Both the position numbers and the translations under genes were made by a program. 64,000 nucleotides of DNA from Streptomyces halobius (GTDB taxonomy: Bacteria; Actinomycetota; Actinomycetes; Streptomycetales; Streptomycetaceae). The notes below the pieces were generated by a model that worked only from the letters and a program-made list of their open reading frames with translations, was not told where the DNA came from and made no database searches. The stretch spans positions 7,626,001-7,690,000 of the forward strand of contig NZ_CP086322.1 of the NCBI RefSeq assembly GCF_023277745.1. Reading direction: 5' to 3'. Shown here in pieces: positions 8,025 through 15,737 of this stretch (positions are counted from its first letter, which is position 1; the number at the start of each line of letters is the position of its first letter).

Positions 8025-8834
8025 TCAGTCGCCCGTTCGGCGGAGTTTCGCGGCGGGGTCGGAGGTGAGCCAGCCGCGGGCGCCCCAGAAGTCGACGGCC
8101 CGCAGGATGGTGTCCAGGGCGCGCTGCGCGCCTGCGCTGTCGCGGTCGTTCCAGTGTCCGTCGCACCAGGCGGCCAGTGCGTCGGCGGCGTCGGGTGCGT
8201 CCAGGACGCCGAGCCGGTTGTAGGAGCCGAGGTGGGTGCCGAGCAGCAGCATGGCGGTGTGGTCGACCTCGCCGGAGGCTTCGGCGAGGAAGGCGGCGAT
8301 CGCCTGCCGCACGGTGGGCACGGCGGAGGGGGCCGGGCGGGGGCGGCTGCGCGCCGCCCGGGGCTGCGTGGGCGGGGTGGTGGGCTGCGCAGGGCGCTTG
8401 GGCGGTTTCGGTGCCGGGGGCGGTGTCGGGGCGGGTGGTGCGGCGGGCTGCGGGGGCGGTGTGGTGGTGGGTGCCGGATGCGGCTTGGGCTGCACCGTGG
8501 GCCGCTCGCCGCGTCCGTAGAGGCAGATGGAGACGTAGTCGCCGGGGACCGGTGTGTTCTGGGCGATGGAGGTCTCCAGGGCCTCGGCGTCGCAGGTGCG
8601 GCACAGCGGTACCTCGCGCCAGCCGATGATGGACAGCTGGGTGCCGCGCGAGTGGCGGGTCATCGCCTGCGGCCGTTCCATGATGTCCTGGCCGCCGCAG
8701 CCCGCACAGCGGGGAGCGCCCCGCATCCACTGGGCGCCGCACGACAGGCAGGTGACCCGGATGTCGCCCTCGCAGGGCTCTCCGCGCAGCTCCTCCCCCT
8801 CCCCGCACGACGGACACTGCGCCACACCCGTCAT
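8025..8834 (-). CDS. Zinc-ribbon protein with Pro-rich linker
   Basis: A 269-residue protein of unknown function. The N-terminal 85 residues carry four CxxC pairs (Cys7/10, 29/32, 43/46, 78/81), enough for two zinc ribbons. A Pro/Ala/Thr-rich linker follows (about 115-175). The C-terminal 85 residues look helical (TVRQAIAAFLAEASGEVDH through LDTILRAVDFWGARGWL). The architecture suggests a nucleic-acid- or protein-binding adaptor, an inference from the domain type only. The ATG at 8834 has a purine-rich GGGAGGGAAGG upstream. Operator site C lies about 60 bp upstream. Confidence 0.85.
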   Translation of the reverse strand: MTGVAQCPSCGEGEELRGEPCEGDIRVTCLSCGAQWMRGAPRCAGCGGQDIMERPQAMTRHSRGTQLSIIGWREVPLCRTCDAEALETSIAQNTPVPGDYVSICLYGRGERPTVQPKPHPAPTTTPPPQPAAPPAPTPPPAPKPPKRPAQPTTPPTQPRAARSRPRPAPSAVPTVRQAIAAFLAEASGEVDHTAMLLLGTHLGSYNRLGVLDAPDAADALAAWCDGHWNDRDSAGAQRALDTILRAVDFWGARGWLTSDPAAKLRRTGD

Positions 8835-8891
8835 GGGCCCTTCCCTCCCGGCTGCCTTGTCCGAGCCTCATCCGACTGAGCGAGCCACTCA

Positions 8892-8914
8892 AGTCTACCC
8901 TAACGTTAGAGGAG
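8892..8914 (-). promoter_or_regulatory. MerR-type operator/promoter site C (upstream of zinc-ribbon gene)
   Basis: The 20-mer at 8895-8914 is CTACCCTAACGTTAGAGGAG. Read on the minus strand, ACGT is followed after five bases by the -10 TAGACT (8892-8897). Transcription would start about 50 bp before the zinc-ribbon start codon. The central CTAACGTTAG is a perfect palindrome. Confidence 0.65.
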
Positions 8915-8961
8915 GCTCCGGGTGGCTCCGTGGCGGTCGCCGCTCGGCCTTGCGCGGCCTG

Positions 8962-8995
8962 CCCTATTCGTGTGCGGCCCCTATTCGTGTGCGGC
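8962..8995. repeat. Tandem repeat of about 17 bp at the 3' end of prfC
   Basis: CCTATTCGTGTGCGGC occurs twice in immediate succession; the second copy contains the prfC stop codon (8981-8983). It does not alter the protein. It is probably a small slippage duplication. Confidence 0.7.
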
Positions 8996-10621
8996 GAGGA
9001 GTGGTTCGAGGCGGGCGTCGGGGAATTCCCGCTCGAAGGAGTTGGTCTGCCAGCGGTCCGGGAACAGCGCGAGGAGCGCCTTGTCGCGGATGCGGGTCAG
9101 CGCCTCGCCCCTGACGAGCCGGGAGCGGTTGAGGGCTTCGGCCCCGGCCGCGTCGGTGGCCCGTGCCAGGCGGTACGGAAGGGTCTCCAGTCGTACGGGG
9201 GCGGAGAATTCGCCCGCCATCCGCGCGGAGACGACATCGAACTGCATCGGTCCCACCGCGGCGAGCACCGGCGCCTGGTCCCCGCGGACGTCGGACACCA
9301 GGACCTGCACCACGCCCTCCTCGTCCAGCTGGGCGATGCCGCGCCGGAACTGTTTGGAGCGGCCGATGTCGACCGGGCGTACGACGGCGAAGTGCTCGGG
9401 CGCGAAGGTGGGCATGGGCGGGAAGAGGGCCGGCTTTCCGTCGTAGAGGGTGTCGCCGACGCGCAGGGCGGTGGCGTTGACCAGGCCGACCACATCCCCG
9501 GGGTAGGCGGTGTCGACCATGGAGCGGTCCTGCCCGAAGACGCTGTGTGCGTACTTGGTGGCGAACGGCTTGCCGGAGGCGGCGCGGGTGACGGTCGCGC
9601 CGCGTTCGAAGACGCCCGAGCACACGCGCAGGAACGCGATCCGGTCGCGGTGGGAGGGGTCCATGTTCGCCTGCACCTTGAACACCAGGCCGGAGAAGGG
9701 CGCGTCGACCGGGCGGCTGCCGCCGCCCTCCACTTCGCGCGCACCCGGCGGTGGGGCGAGGTCGACGACGGCGTCCAGCAGCAGTCGTACGCCGATGTTG
9801 GAGATCGCCGCGCCGAAGAAGACCGGGGTGGAGGTGCCGGCGAGGAACGAGGCGCGGTCGAACTCGGCCCCGTCGGCCTGCAGCAGCTGGAGTTCCTCGG
9901 TGGCCTGCTCCCAGTCGGCTCCTTCCTCGAAGGCGGCCTGCTCGGCCGGGATCGGCTCCTCGACCGCCTCGTGTGTGCCGCCGGGGGCGCGGGTGTAGCG
10001 CAGCATCCGGCCGGGTGAGTTCACGTCGACCAGGCCGCGCAGATATCCGGCGCTGCCGACCGGCCAGGTGACCGGAGCGGGCTTGAGGCGGAACTCCCGC
10101 TCGATCTCGTCCAGCAGCTCCAGCGCCTCGCGCCCCGGACGGTCCCACTTGTTGACGAACGTGATCACCGGGATGCCGCGATGCCGGCAGACGTCGAAGA
10201 GCTTGCGGGTCTGCTCCTCCAGGCCCTTGGCGGCGTCGATGAGCATGACCGCGCAGTCCACCGCCGCCAGCACCCGGTAGGTGTCCTCGGAGAAGTCGGC
10301 GTGACCGGGGGTGTCCAGCAGATTGAGCACGCAGCCACGGTGGGCGAACTGCAGGACAGCGGAGGTGACGGAGATGCCGCGGGCCTTCTCCATCTCCATC
10401 CAGTCCGAGGACACCCCGCGCCGCCCGGACTTGCCGTGCACCGCGCCCGCCGACGTGATCGCGTGCGCGTGCAGAGCCAGGGCCTCGGTGAGTGTGGACT
10501 TGCCCGCGTCCGGGTGGCTGATCACGGCGAAGGTGCGCCGTCGGGCCGCCTCGCTCGCCGCCCGTCCCCAAGCTCTCAACTCCGTTCGAGCAGGGGAGCC
10601 CCCAATGCCCGTGGCGTTCAC
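8981..10621 (-). CDS. prfC: Peptide chain release factor 3
   Basis: RF3 is a translational GTPase that removes RF1/RF2 from the ribosome after peptide release. This 546-residue protein has the P-loop SHPDAGKST (35-43), the switch stretch MEKARGISVTS in which the usual RGIT reads RGIS, the G3 motif DTPGH and the G4 motif NKWD, then the RF3-specific domains with YAHSVFGQDRS and RSKQFRRGIAQL. The length is close to the usual 530. The GTG start at 10621 overlaps the stop of the upstream merR by four bases (GTGA), so the two are translationally coupled and share promoter D. Confidence 0.93.
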   Translation of the reverse strand: MNATGIGGSPARTELRAWGRAASEAARRRTFAVISHPDAGKSTLTEALALHAHAITSAGAVHGKSGRRGVSSDWMEMEKARGISVTSAVLQFAHRGCVLNLLDTPGHADFSEDTYRVLAAVDCAVMLIDAAKGLEEQTRKLFDVCRHRGIPVITFVNKWDRPGREALELLDEIEREFRLKPAPVTWPVGSAGYLRGLVDVNSPGRMLRYTRAPGGTHEAVEEPIPAEQAAFEEGADWEQATEELQLLQADGAEFDRASFLAGTSTPVFFGAAISNIGVRLLLDAVVDLAPPPGAREVEGGGSRPVDAPFSGLVFKVQANMDPSHRDRIAFLRVCSGVFERGATVTRAASGKPFATKYAHSVFGQDRSMVDTAYPGDVVGLVNATALRVGDTLYDGKPALFPPMPTFAPEHFAVVRPVDIGRSKQFRRGIAQLDEEGVVQVLVSDVRGDQAPVLAAVGPMQFDVVSARMAGEFSAPVRLETLPYRLARATDAAGAEALNRSRLVRGEALTRIRDKALLALFPDRWQTNSFEREFPDARLEPLLAAHE

Positions 10622-11061
10622 CGTGCCGCCTTCGAGACCACGACGGGGGCATCCAGCAGCTGGGCCAGATGTCCGTGCAGGGAACGGGCGAACTCCTCGG
10701 CCGCCCCCAGCTCCCGGCGCAGGTCCTCACACCGCGCATCGGCCTGCACCCAGTACTTCCGCAACCTCGTCACCAGCTCCTCGTACGCCTGCTCATCGGT
10801 CTCCGGCAACGGTCCGCCCGCGTCGGGCAGCTGCTCCAGGACGTCCAGCAGCGCCCGCACGTCCTCCAGACAGAAGCCGAGCGGACGCATCCTGCGCACC
10901 AGCGCCAGCCGTCGCACCTCCGCCTCCGTATAGAGCCGGAAGCCGCCCATGCTGCGTTCACTGGGGGCCACCACACCGACATCCTCGTAGTGGCGGATCG
11001 TGCGCAGGGACAGCCCCGTGCGCTCGGACACCTCGCCGATCTGCATCAGCCTTCCGCCCAC
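10618..11061 (-). CDS. MerR-family transcriptional regulator (copy 2), coupled to prfC
   Basis: A 147-residue MerR regulator with the N-terminal helix-turn-helix MQIGEVSERTGLSLRTIRHY. Over the first 60 residues it is nearly identical to the MerR at 5902-6303, including the recognition helix, so both should bind the same operator. The C-terminal part is a short coiled coil with two Cys (one shared with copy 1) and no evident drug- or metal-binding domain. The start is the GTG at 11061 by analogy with copy 1 (MGERQ against MGGRL); an ATG at 11046 is the alternative. It lies directly behind site D, so autoregulation is likely. Confidence 0.9.
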   Translation of the reverse strand: MGGRLMQIGEVSERTGLSLRTIRHYEDVGVVAPSERSMGGFRLYTEAEVRRLALVRRMRPLGFCLEDVRALLDVLEQLPDAGGPLPETDEQAYEELVTRLRKYWVQADARCEDLRRELGAAEEFARSLHGHLAQLLDAPVVVSKAAR

Positions 11062-11107
11062 GGCTCCACCGCCTCGCGTCGCTCGCCCGGCACCCTTGCC
11101 GACTACA

Positions 11108-11138
11108 AATCTACCGTGACGTTAGGGTAGGTTGACAA
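11108..11138 (-). promoter_or_regulatory. MerR-type operator/promoter site D (merR-prfC operon)
   Basis: The best example of the family. The operator CTACCGTGACGTTAGGGTAG (11111-11130) lies in a promoter with -35 TTGTCA (11133-11138), a spacer of exactly 19 bp, and -10 TAGATT (11108-11113) on the minus strand. The long spacer is the hallmark of MerR-activated promoters. The predicted leader before the merR start is about 40 bases. Confidence 0.75.
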
Positions 11139-11324
11139 TCGCTGCAACGAGGGCGGCTCCGACAGAGGCCGCCGTCGTCGTCAGGCGGCGCCGCCCCGTC
11201 GTCCCCCGAGGGGCGGCGCCGCCCCCAGACCATCACACGGGCGGGACCCGCTGCGCCGCCGACCGCCCGATACCGATCAGCAGTCCGTACCGCCGAGCCG
11301 CCGGCACCGGCATTCGGTCTTGGT

Positions 11325-11515
11325 GTGCCCACTTCTGGCGGCGACTGCCCCGGCTCGAACGCCGTCATCCGCTCCGGACGCGATCATCCCGACCGGGGGC
11401 GAGGGCAGGCTGAAGGCGCCCCGGCTATTCTCCGGCGCGGGGCTGCCGATCGTCGGCGTGCCGAAGATCACCGACAACGACATCACCGCGACCGATGTCA
11501 CCTTTGGATCGGCAC
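11325..11515 (+). pseudogene. 6-phosphofructokinase remnant
   Basis: Two short blocks match ATP/PPi-dependent phosphofructokinase. SGGDCPGSNAVIR is the N-terminal nucleotide-binding loop. In a different frame, GLPIVGVPKITDNDI with TATDVTFG is the conserved block around the catalytic region. About 90 residues between them and everything after are missing, and the blocks are out of frame. The 604-bp region between site D and the RNase J gene (11132-11736) holds nothing else I can identify. Confidence 0.75.
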
Positions 11516-11710
11516 GGTCGTCGAGCTCGCACCGTCGCGATCGCCGTGAAGGGCGTCAAGCCCCGCGCGGCCACCCTGGCCTTCAGGGTGGCACGGACAT
11601 CTACGGCCACGAGCGGCGAACGGGCATCGCCCGGCAGCTCTCCGTCGAGCCGGAGCAGCGCCTCGGCTGCGCAGCGTTGAGCCGGCTGGTTGTGCAAGCA
11701 GTGGATCACT

Positions 11711-11741
11711 TCGACACTCTTCGGTAGCGTCAGGGTATGAG
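11711..11741 (+). promoter_or_regulatory. rnj: Candidate MerR-type site G, overlapping the RNase J start
   Basis: TCGACA (11711-11716) and TATGAG (11736-11741) are separated by 19 bp; the spacer contains GCGT followed by CAGGG, and CGTCAGGGTA is shared with site A. The operator half to the left is degenerate. The start codon ATG (11737) lies inside the would-be -10. An alternative is a leaderless transcript from -10 TAGCGT (11725-11730), with the site acting as an overlapping operator. Confidence 0.4.
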
Positions 11742-13422
11742 TCATCCGCATCCAGAGCTGAAAGCCGCCCCGCCGCTGCCCGTCGGAGGGTTGAGGGTCG
11801 TCGCCCTTGGTGGCCTGGGTGAGATCGGCCGCAACATGACCGTCTTCGAGCACGCCGGCAAGCTGCTGATCGTCGACTGCGGGGTGCTGTTCCCCGAGGA
11901 GAATCAGCCCGGCGTGGACGTGATCCTGCCCGACTTCACCTCGATCCGGAAGCGGCTGGACGATGTCGTGGCCGTGGTGCTGACCCATGGTCACGAAGAC
12001 CACATCGGCGGGGTGCCGTACCTGTTGCGTGAGCGGGCCGACATCCCCGTCGTCGGCTCGAAGCTGACGCTGGCGTTCTTGGAGGCCAAGCTCAAGGAGC
12101 ACGGCATCAAGCCGCGTACGGCACGGGTACGCGAAGGGGACCGGCGCGGGTTCGGGCCCTTCGACTGCGAGTTCGTGGCGGTCAATCACTCCATCCCGGA
12201 CGGTCTCGCGGTCGCCATCCGCACCGGTGCCGGGATGGTGCTGCACACCGGTGACTTCAAGATGGACCAGTTCCCCCTGGACGACCGCATCACCGACCTG
12301 CGCGCCTTCGCCCGCCTCGGCGAGGAAGGCGTCGACCTGTTCCTCACCGACTCCACCAACGCCGAGGTGCCCGGCTTCACCACATCCGAACGCGAGCTGA
12401 ACCCCGCGATCGAACAGGTCCTGCGCACCGCCCCGCGACGGGTCATCGTCTCCAGTTTCGCCAGCCATGTGCACCGCATCCAGCAAGTGCTGGACGCCGC
12501 CCACCAGCACGGCCGCAAGGTCGCCTTCGTGGGCCGCTCCATGGTCCGGAACATGGGCATCGCCCGCGACCTCGGCTATCTGAACGTTCCACCCGGCCTG
12601 GTGGTCAGCGTCAAGGAACTCGAAAAGCTGCCGGAGAACAAGATCACGCTGGTGTGCACGGGTTCCCAGGGCGAGCCGATGGCCGCGCTGTCCCGTATGG
12701 CCAACCGCGACCATGTGATCCGTATCGGCAAGGGGGACACCGTCCTGCTCGCCAGCTCCCTGATCCCGGGCAACGAGACCGCCATCTACCGGGTGATCAA
12801 CGGGCTGACCAGGTGGGGCGCGAACGTCGTCCACAAGGGCAACGCCAAGGTGCACGTCTCCGGGCATGCCAGCGCCGGCGAACTCGTCTACTGCTACAAC
12901 ATCGTCAAGCCCCGCAACGTCATGCCCGTGCACGGCGAGTGGAAGCACATGCGGGCCAACGCCGATCTGGCCGTCCGCACCGGAGTCGCCCCCGACCGGG
13001 TGGTGATCGCCGAGGACGGCGTCGTCGTCGACCTCGTCGACGGCCGCGCGTCGATCACCGGCAAGGTGCCCGCCGGCTACGTCTACGTGGACGGCATGGA
13101 GGTCGGCGGCGCCACCGAAGCGTCCCTGAAGGACCGACTGACGCTGGCGGAGGAAGGCGTGGTCACGGTCGTGGCGATCGTCGACGCCGACACGGGCGCC
13201 CTCGCCGAGACCCCCGACTTCCTGGCGCGCGGATTCGTCCACGACGACACCACCTTCGAGCCGGCCATCCCCGTGATCGAAAAGACCCTGGCCGCCGCGG
13301 CCGAGGAAGGCGTCGGCGAGGCGCACCAGCTCGAACAGCTCATCGCCCGCGCCGTGGCGGCCTGGGCGTTTCGGACCCACCGCCGCAAGCCCCTCATCAT
13401 CCCCGTCATCATCGACGCCTGA
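11737..13422 (+). CDS. rnj: Ribonuclease J, probably a second copy
   Basis: A 561-residue metallo-beta-lactamase/beta-CASP ribonuclease with 5'-exonuclease and endonuclease activity on RNA. Motifs visible: GGLGEIGRNM near the N-terminus, the zinc motif HGHEDH (84-89), GDFKMDQ, the beta-CASP block SSFASHVHRIQQ and the C-terminal HVSGHAS. Core streptomycete RNase J proteins, as I recall them, share the MSHPHPEL start and length but differ at many positions, so this island copy looks like a paralogue. No Shine-Dalgarno precedes the ATG, so translation may be leaderless. Site G overlaps the start. Confidence 0.9.
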   Translation: MSHPHPELKAAPPLPVGGLRVVALGGLGEIGRNMTVFEHAGKLLIVDCGVLFPEENQPGVDVILPDFTSIRKRLDDVVAVVLTHGHEDHIGGVPYLLRERADIPVVGSKLTLAFLEAKLKEHGIKPRTARVREGDRRGFGPFDCEFVAVNHSIPDGLAVAIRTGAGMVLHTGDFKMDQFPLDDRITDLRAFARLGEEGVDLFLTDSTNAEVPGFTTSERELNPAIEQVLRTAPRRVIVSSFASHVHRIQQVLDAAHQHGRKVAFVGRSMVRNMGIARDLGYLNVPPGLVVSVKELEKLPENKITLVCTGSQGEPMAALSRMANRDHVIRIGKGDTVLLASSLIPGNETAIYRVINGLTRWGANVVHKGNAKVHVSGHASAGELVYCYNIVKPRNVMPVHGEWKHMRANADLAVRTGVAPDRVVIAEDGVVVDLVDGRASITGKVPAGYVYVDGMEVGGATEASLKDRLTLAEEGVVTVVAIVDADTGALAETPDFLARGFVHDDTTFEPAIPVIEKTLAAAAEEGVGEAHQLEQLIARAVAAWAFRTHRRKPLIIPVIIDA

Positions 13423-13456
13423 CCCCCGCCCGACGGTGCCCGAGAAAGGCGTACGG

Positions 13457-13612
13457 ATGAGTGCACGCTTCGAGGAGGTCGACTGGCGCCCGACGCCCAT
13501 GGGCGACCTCAACGTGCGCCGCCGGGGCCCGGTGACGTGCCGCACCGTGCACGGAGCGAAACTCGGCGACGAGTTCCTCATGTCCAGCCTGTTCACGGCG
13601 AAGGGCTGTTGA
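13457..13612 (+). pseudogene. N-terminal fragment of a spermidine-synthase-like methyltransferase
   Basis: A 51-codon frame encodes MSARFEEVDWRPTPMGDLNV and LGDEFLMSSLFTA, the typical start of actinobacterial spermidine-synthase-like proteins. The frame then ends at TGA after AKGC, leaving out the whole Rossmann domain. It follows the RNase J gene by 34 bp. It is likely a deletion relic. Confidence 0.6.
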
Positions 13613-13656
13613 CCGTGGTGCTCACCGTCGGCACCCGCCCAGGTTGCGCGTCTACT

Positions 13657-13679
13657 CTACTCTAACGTGACAGTAGATT
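13657..13679 (+). promoter_or_regulatory. helD: MerR-type operator/promoter site E (upstream of helD)
   Basis: The operator CTACTCTAACGTGACAGTAG (13657-13676) has ACGT five bases before the -10 TAGATT (13674-13679), directed right. The -35 is not recognisable. The predicted transcript would begin near 13686, after the GTG at 13667; this supports the downstream TTG (13709) as the true helD start. Confidence 0.65.
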
Positions 13680-13708
13680 CGACGCGGACAGCTGAACCGG
13701 AGAGGGCC

Positions 13709-15712
13709 TTGACGGACCTGCAGACGCGAGACGAGGAACAAGAGCAGCGGTACCTGGCCGAGACGGTGCGCCTGCTGAAGCGGGAGCTGGAGCGGCTCAG
13801 TGCCTCCATCGACCGGACCGCCAAGACCATCCAGGAGCAGAAGGAGTTCATGTGGGAGAACTGGCGTGACATGGACTTCGCCGAGAAGGCCGCCATGCGC
13901 ACCGAGGTCAACACCTCCGTCGGTGTGGGCGACGGCGTCGTGACGGTGCGCCGGCATGTTGAGCGTCTGCTGGAATCGCCGTATTTCGGGCGCGTCGACT
14001 TCCGCAGGGCGGACGACGGGGAGGGGAAGGGCCACTACATCGGCGTCCATGACTTCTCGGACCCGGAGACCCAGGAGATCCTGATCCACGACTGGCGAGC
14101 CCCGGTCGCCAGCCTCTACTACGACTTCGAGTCGGGTGCCGCGCACTTCGAGGCCCCGACCGGGACCGTCCATGGAACGATCACGGGCAAACGCCAGTAC
14201 AAGATCGTGGACGATCACCTTGAGTACATGTTCGACAGCGCGTTGACCATCGGCGACGAGGTGCTGCAGCGGGAGCTGAGCCAGTCCGCCGACGACAGGA
14301 TGAAGAACATCGTCGCGACGATTCAGCGCGAGCAGAACGAGGTGATCCGCAACGAGACGGCGAAGGTGCTGATCCTTCAGGGCGTGGCGGGCTCCGGGAA
14401 GACGTCGATCGCCCTGCACCGGGTGGCGTTCCTGCTCTACCGCTTCAAGGACTCCCTGTCGTCCGACAACGTCATGATCCTTTCCCCCAACAAGGTCTTC
14501 GGCGACTACATCGCCAACGTCCTTCCCGAGCTCGGTGAGGAGCAGATCGCGGAGATCGACTTCGAGAAGATCGCCCACCGGTTTCTCGCCAAGGTGACGG
14601 AGTTCGAGACCTTCAGCGAGCAGGTGGTCAAGCTGCTCGACCGGGCGGACGACGCGGCGGCCGAGCGGATGCGCTTCAAGGCGACGCCGGAGTTCGTCAC
14701 CCTGCTCGACGAGTGGCTCGACGCGCGCGGGGACGAGGACTTCACCCCGCGGCAGATCGAGCAGAGGAACAAGTGGCTGTCGGAGGAATGGGTCGCGGAC
14801 GCCTTCGCGGCCTCGCGGGGCCTGCCCGTCTTCGCCCGCCTTGAGCTCCTCGCCGAGAGCGCCGCGAGCCGGCTGCGGCAGGAGGTGCTGGACAAGGGCG
14901 GCAGGTGGTCGGCGGCGGACAACAACGGCATCCGCAAGCAGGTGCGCGCCATGTTCCCGCACAAGGACGCGTTCGCCCTGTACAAGGCGTTCTACCAGGA
15001 CCCTGAGCGCAAGGGCCTGTTCAAGCCGCTCGGCCGGAAGAAGATCGAGTATGCGGATGTCTTCCCGCTGGTCTACACCCTGATCAAGACGTTCCGGCAG
15101 GAGGGTTACGGTCGCATCCGGCACCTCCTGGTGGACGAGATGCAGGACTACACGCCCGTCCAGTACGCGGTGCTGCGTGAGCTGTTCTCCTGCAAGATGA
15201 CGATCCTCGGGGACGCCAACCAGTCGGTGAACCCGCTCAGCTCCTCGTCGCTGCCGGTGATCCGCGACATCTTCCCGGAGGCGGACTGCCTGGAGCTGGT
15301 CGAGCGGCACCGGCAGAGCGAGTACCGCTCCCTCGGCATCGTCTGCAAGACGGTCGCGCAGGCGGAGGGGCTGTACCGAATCCTGTCGGCGGCGGGCGAA
15401 GACCTGGCCTTCCTCGACTACGAGAGCACGGAGTTCAGCGCCGGCACCGTCATCACCTCGGCGCACATCGCCAAGGGACTGGAATTCGACGCCGTGATCG
15501 TCCCGGACGTGGACCACACGAACTACGCCAACGAGATGGACAAGTGCATGCTCTACATCGCCTGCACCAGGGCCATGCACGAACTCCACCTGACCCACGC
15601 CGGGCCCCTCTCGCGCTTCTTGGAGTTCACCAAGGAGCCCGGAAGCCGTCCCAGCGTTGTCGACCCCCAGACGGCGGAGATGCCCGATCTCGCGACTGCT
15701 GCAGTGGGCTGA
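13709..15712 (+). CDS. helD: HelD-type RNA polymerase recycling helicase
   Basis: A superfamily 1 ATPase of 667 residues, related to UvrD/Rep, that in characterised HelD proteins pries RNA polymerase off DNA and can displace rifampicin. The N-terminus is a long coiled coil (LAETVRLLKRELERLSASID). Walker A GVAGSGKT is at 225-232. Later blocks include LVDEMQDYTP (Walker B), LGDANQSVN and YIACTRAMHELHLTHAG (motif VI). The pattern (DWRAPVASLYYDFESG, LYRFKDSLSSDNVM) recalls Firmicute-type HelD more than the usual actinobacterial one; this is from memory. TTG 13709 with GGAGAGG is preferred over GTG 13667, which overlaps operator E. Confidence 0.88.
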   Translation: MTDLQTRDEEQEQRYLAETVRLLKRELERLSASIDRTAKTIQEQKEFMWENWRDMDFAEKAAMRTEVNTSVGVGDGVVTVRRHVERLLESPYFGRVDFRRADDGEGKGHYIGVHDFSDPETQEILIHDWRAPVASLYYDFESGAAHFEAPTGTVHGTITGKRQYKIVDDHLEYMFDSALTIGDEVLQRELSQSADDRMKNIVATIQREQNEVIRNETAKVLILQGVAGSGKTSIALHRVAFLLYRFKDSLSSDNVMILSPNKVFGDYIANVLPELGEEQIAEIDFEKIAHRFLAKVTEFETFSEQVVKLLDRADDAAAERMRFKATPEFVTLLDEWLDARGDEDFTPRQIEQRNKWLSEEWVADAFAASRGLPVFARLELLAESAASRLRQEVLDKGGRWSAADNNGIRKQVRAMFPHKDAFALYKAFYQDPERKGLFKPLGRKKIEYADVFPLVYTLIKTFRQEGYGRIRHLLVDEMQDYTPVQYAVLRELFSCKMTILGDANQSVNPLSSSSLPVIRDIFPEADCLELVERHRQSEYRSLGIVCKTVAQAEGLYRILSAAGEDLAFLDYESTEFSAGTVITSAHIAKGLEFDAVIVPDVDHTNYANEMDKCMLYIACTRAMHELHLTHAGPLSRFLEFTKEPGSRPSVVDPQTAEMPDLATAAVG

Positions 15713-15737
15713 CTCCGGCAAGGAGGAGCGCCGGCAT

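Noticed and set aside
13613..13709. Rifamycin-associated element upstream of helD
   Set aside because: I looked for the long inverted repeat described for rifamycin-induced genes and saw only the MerR-type site E.
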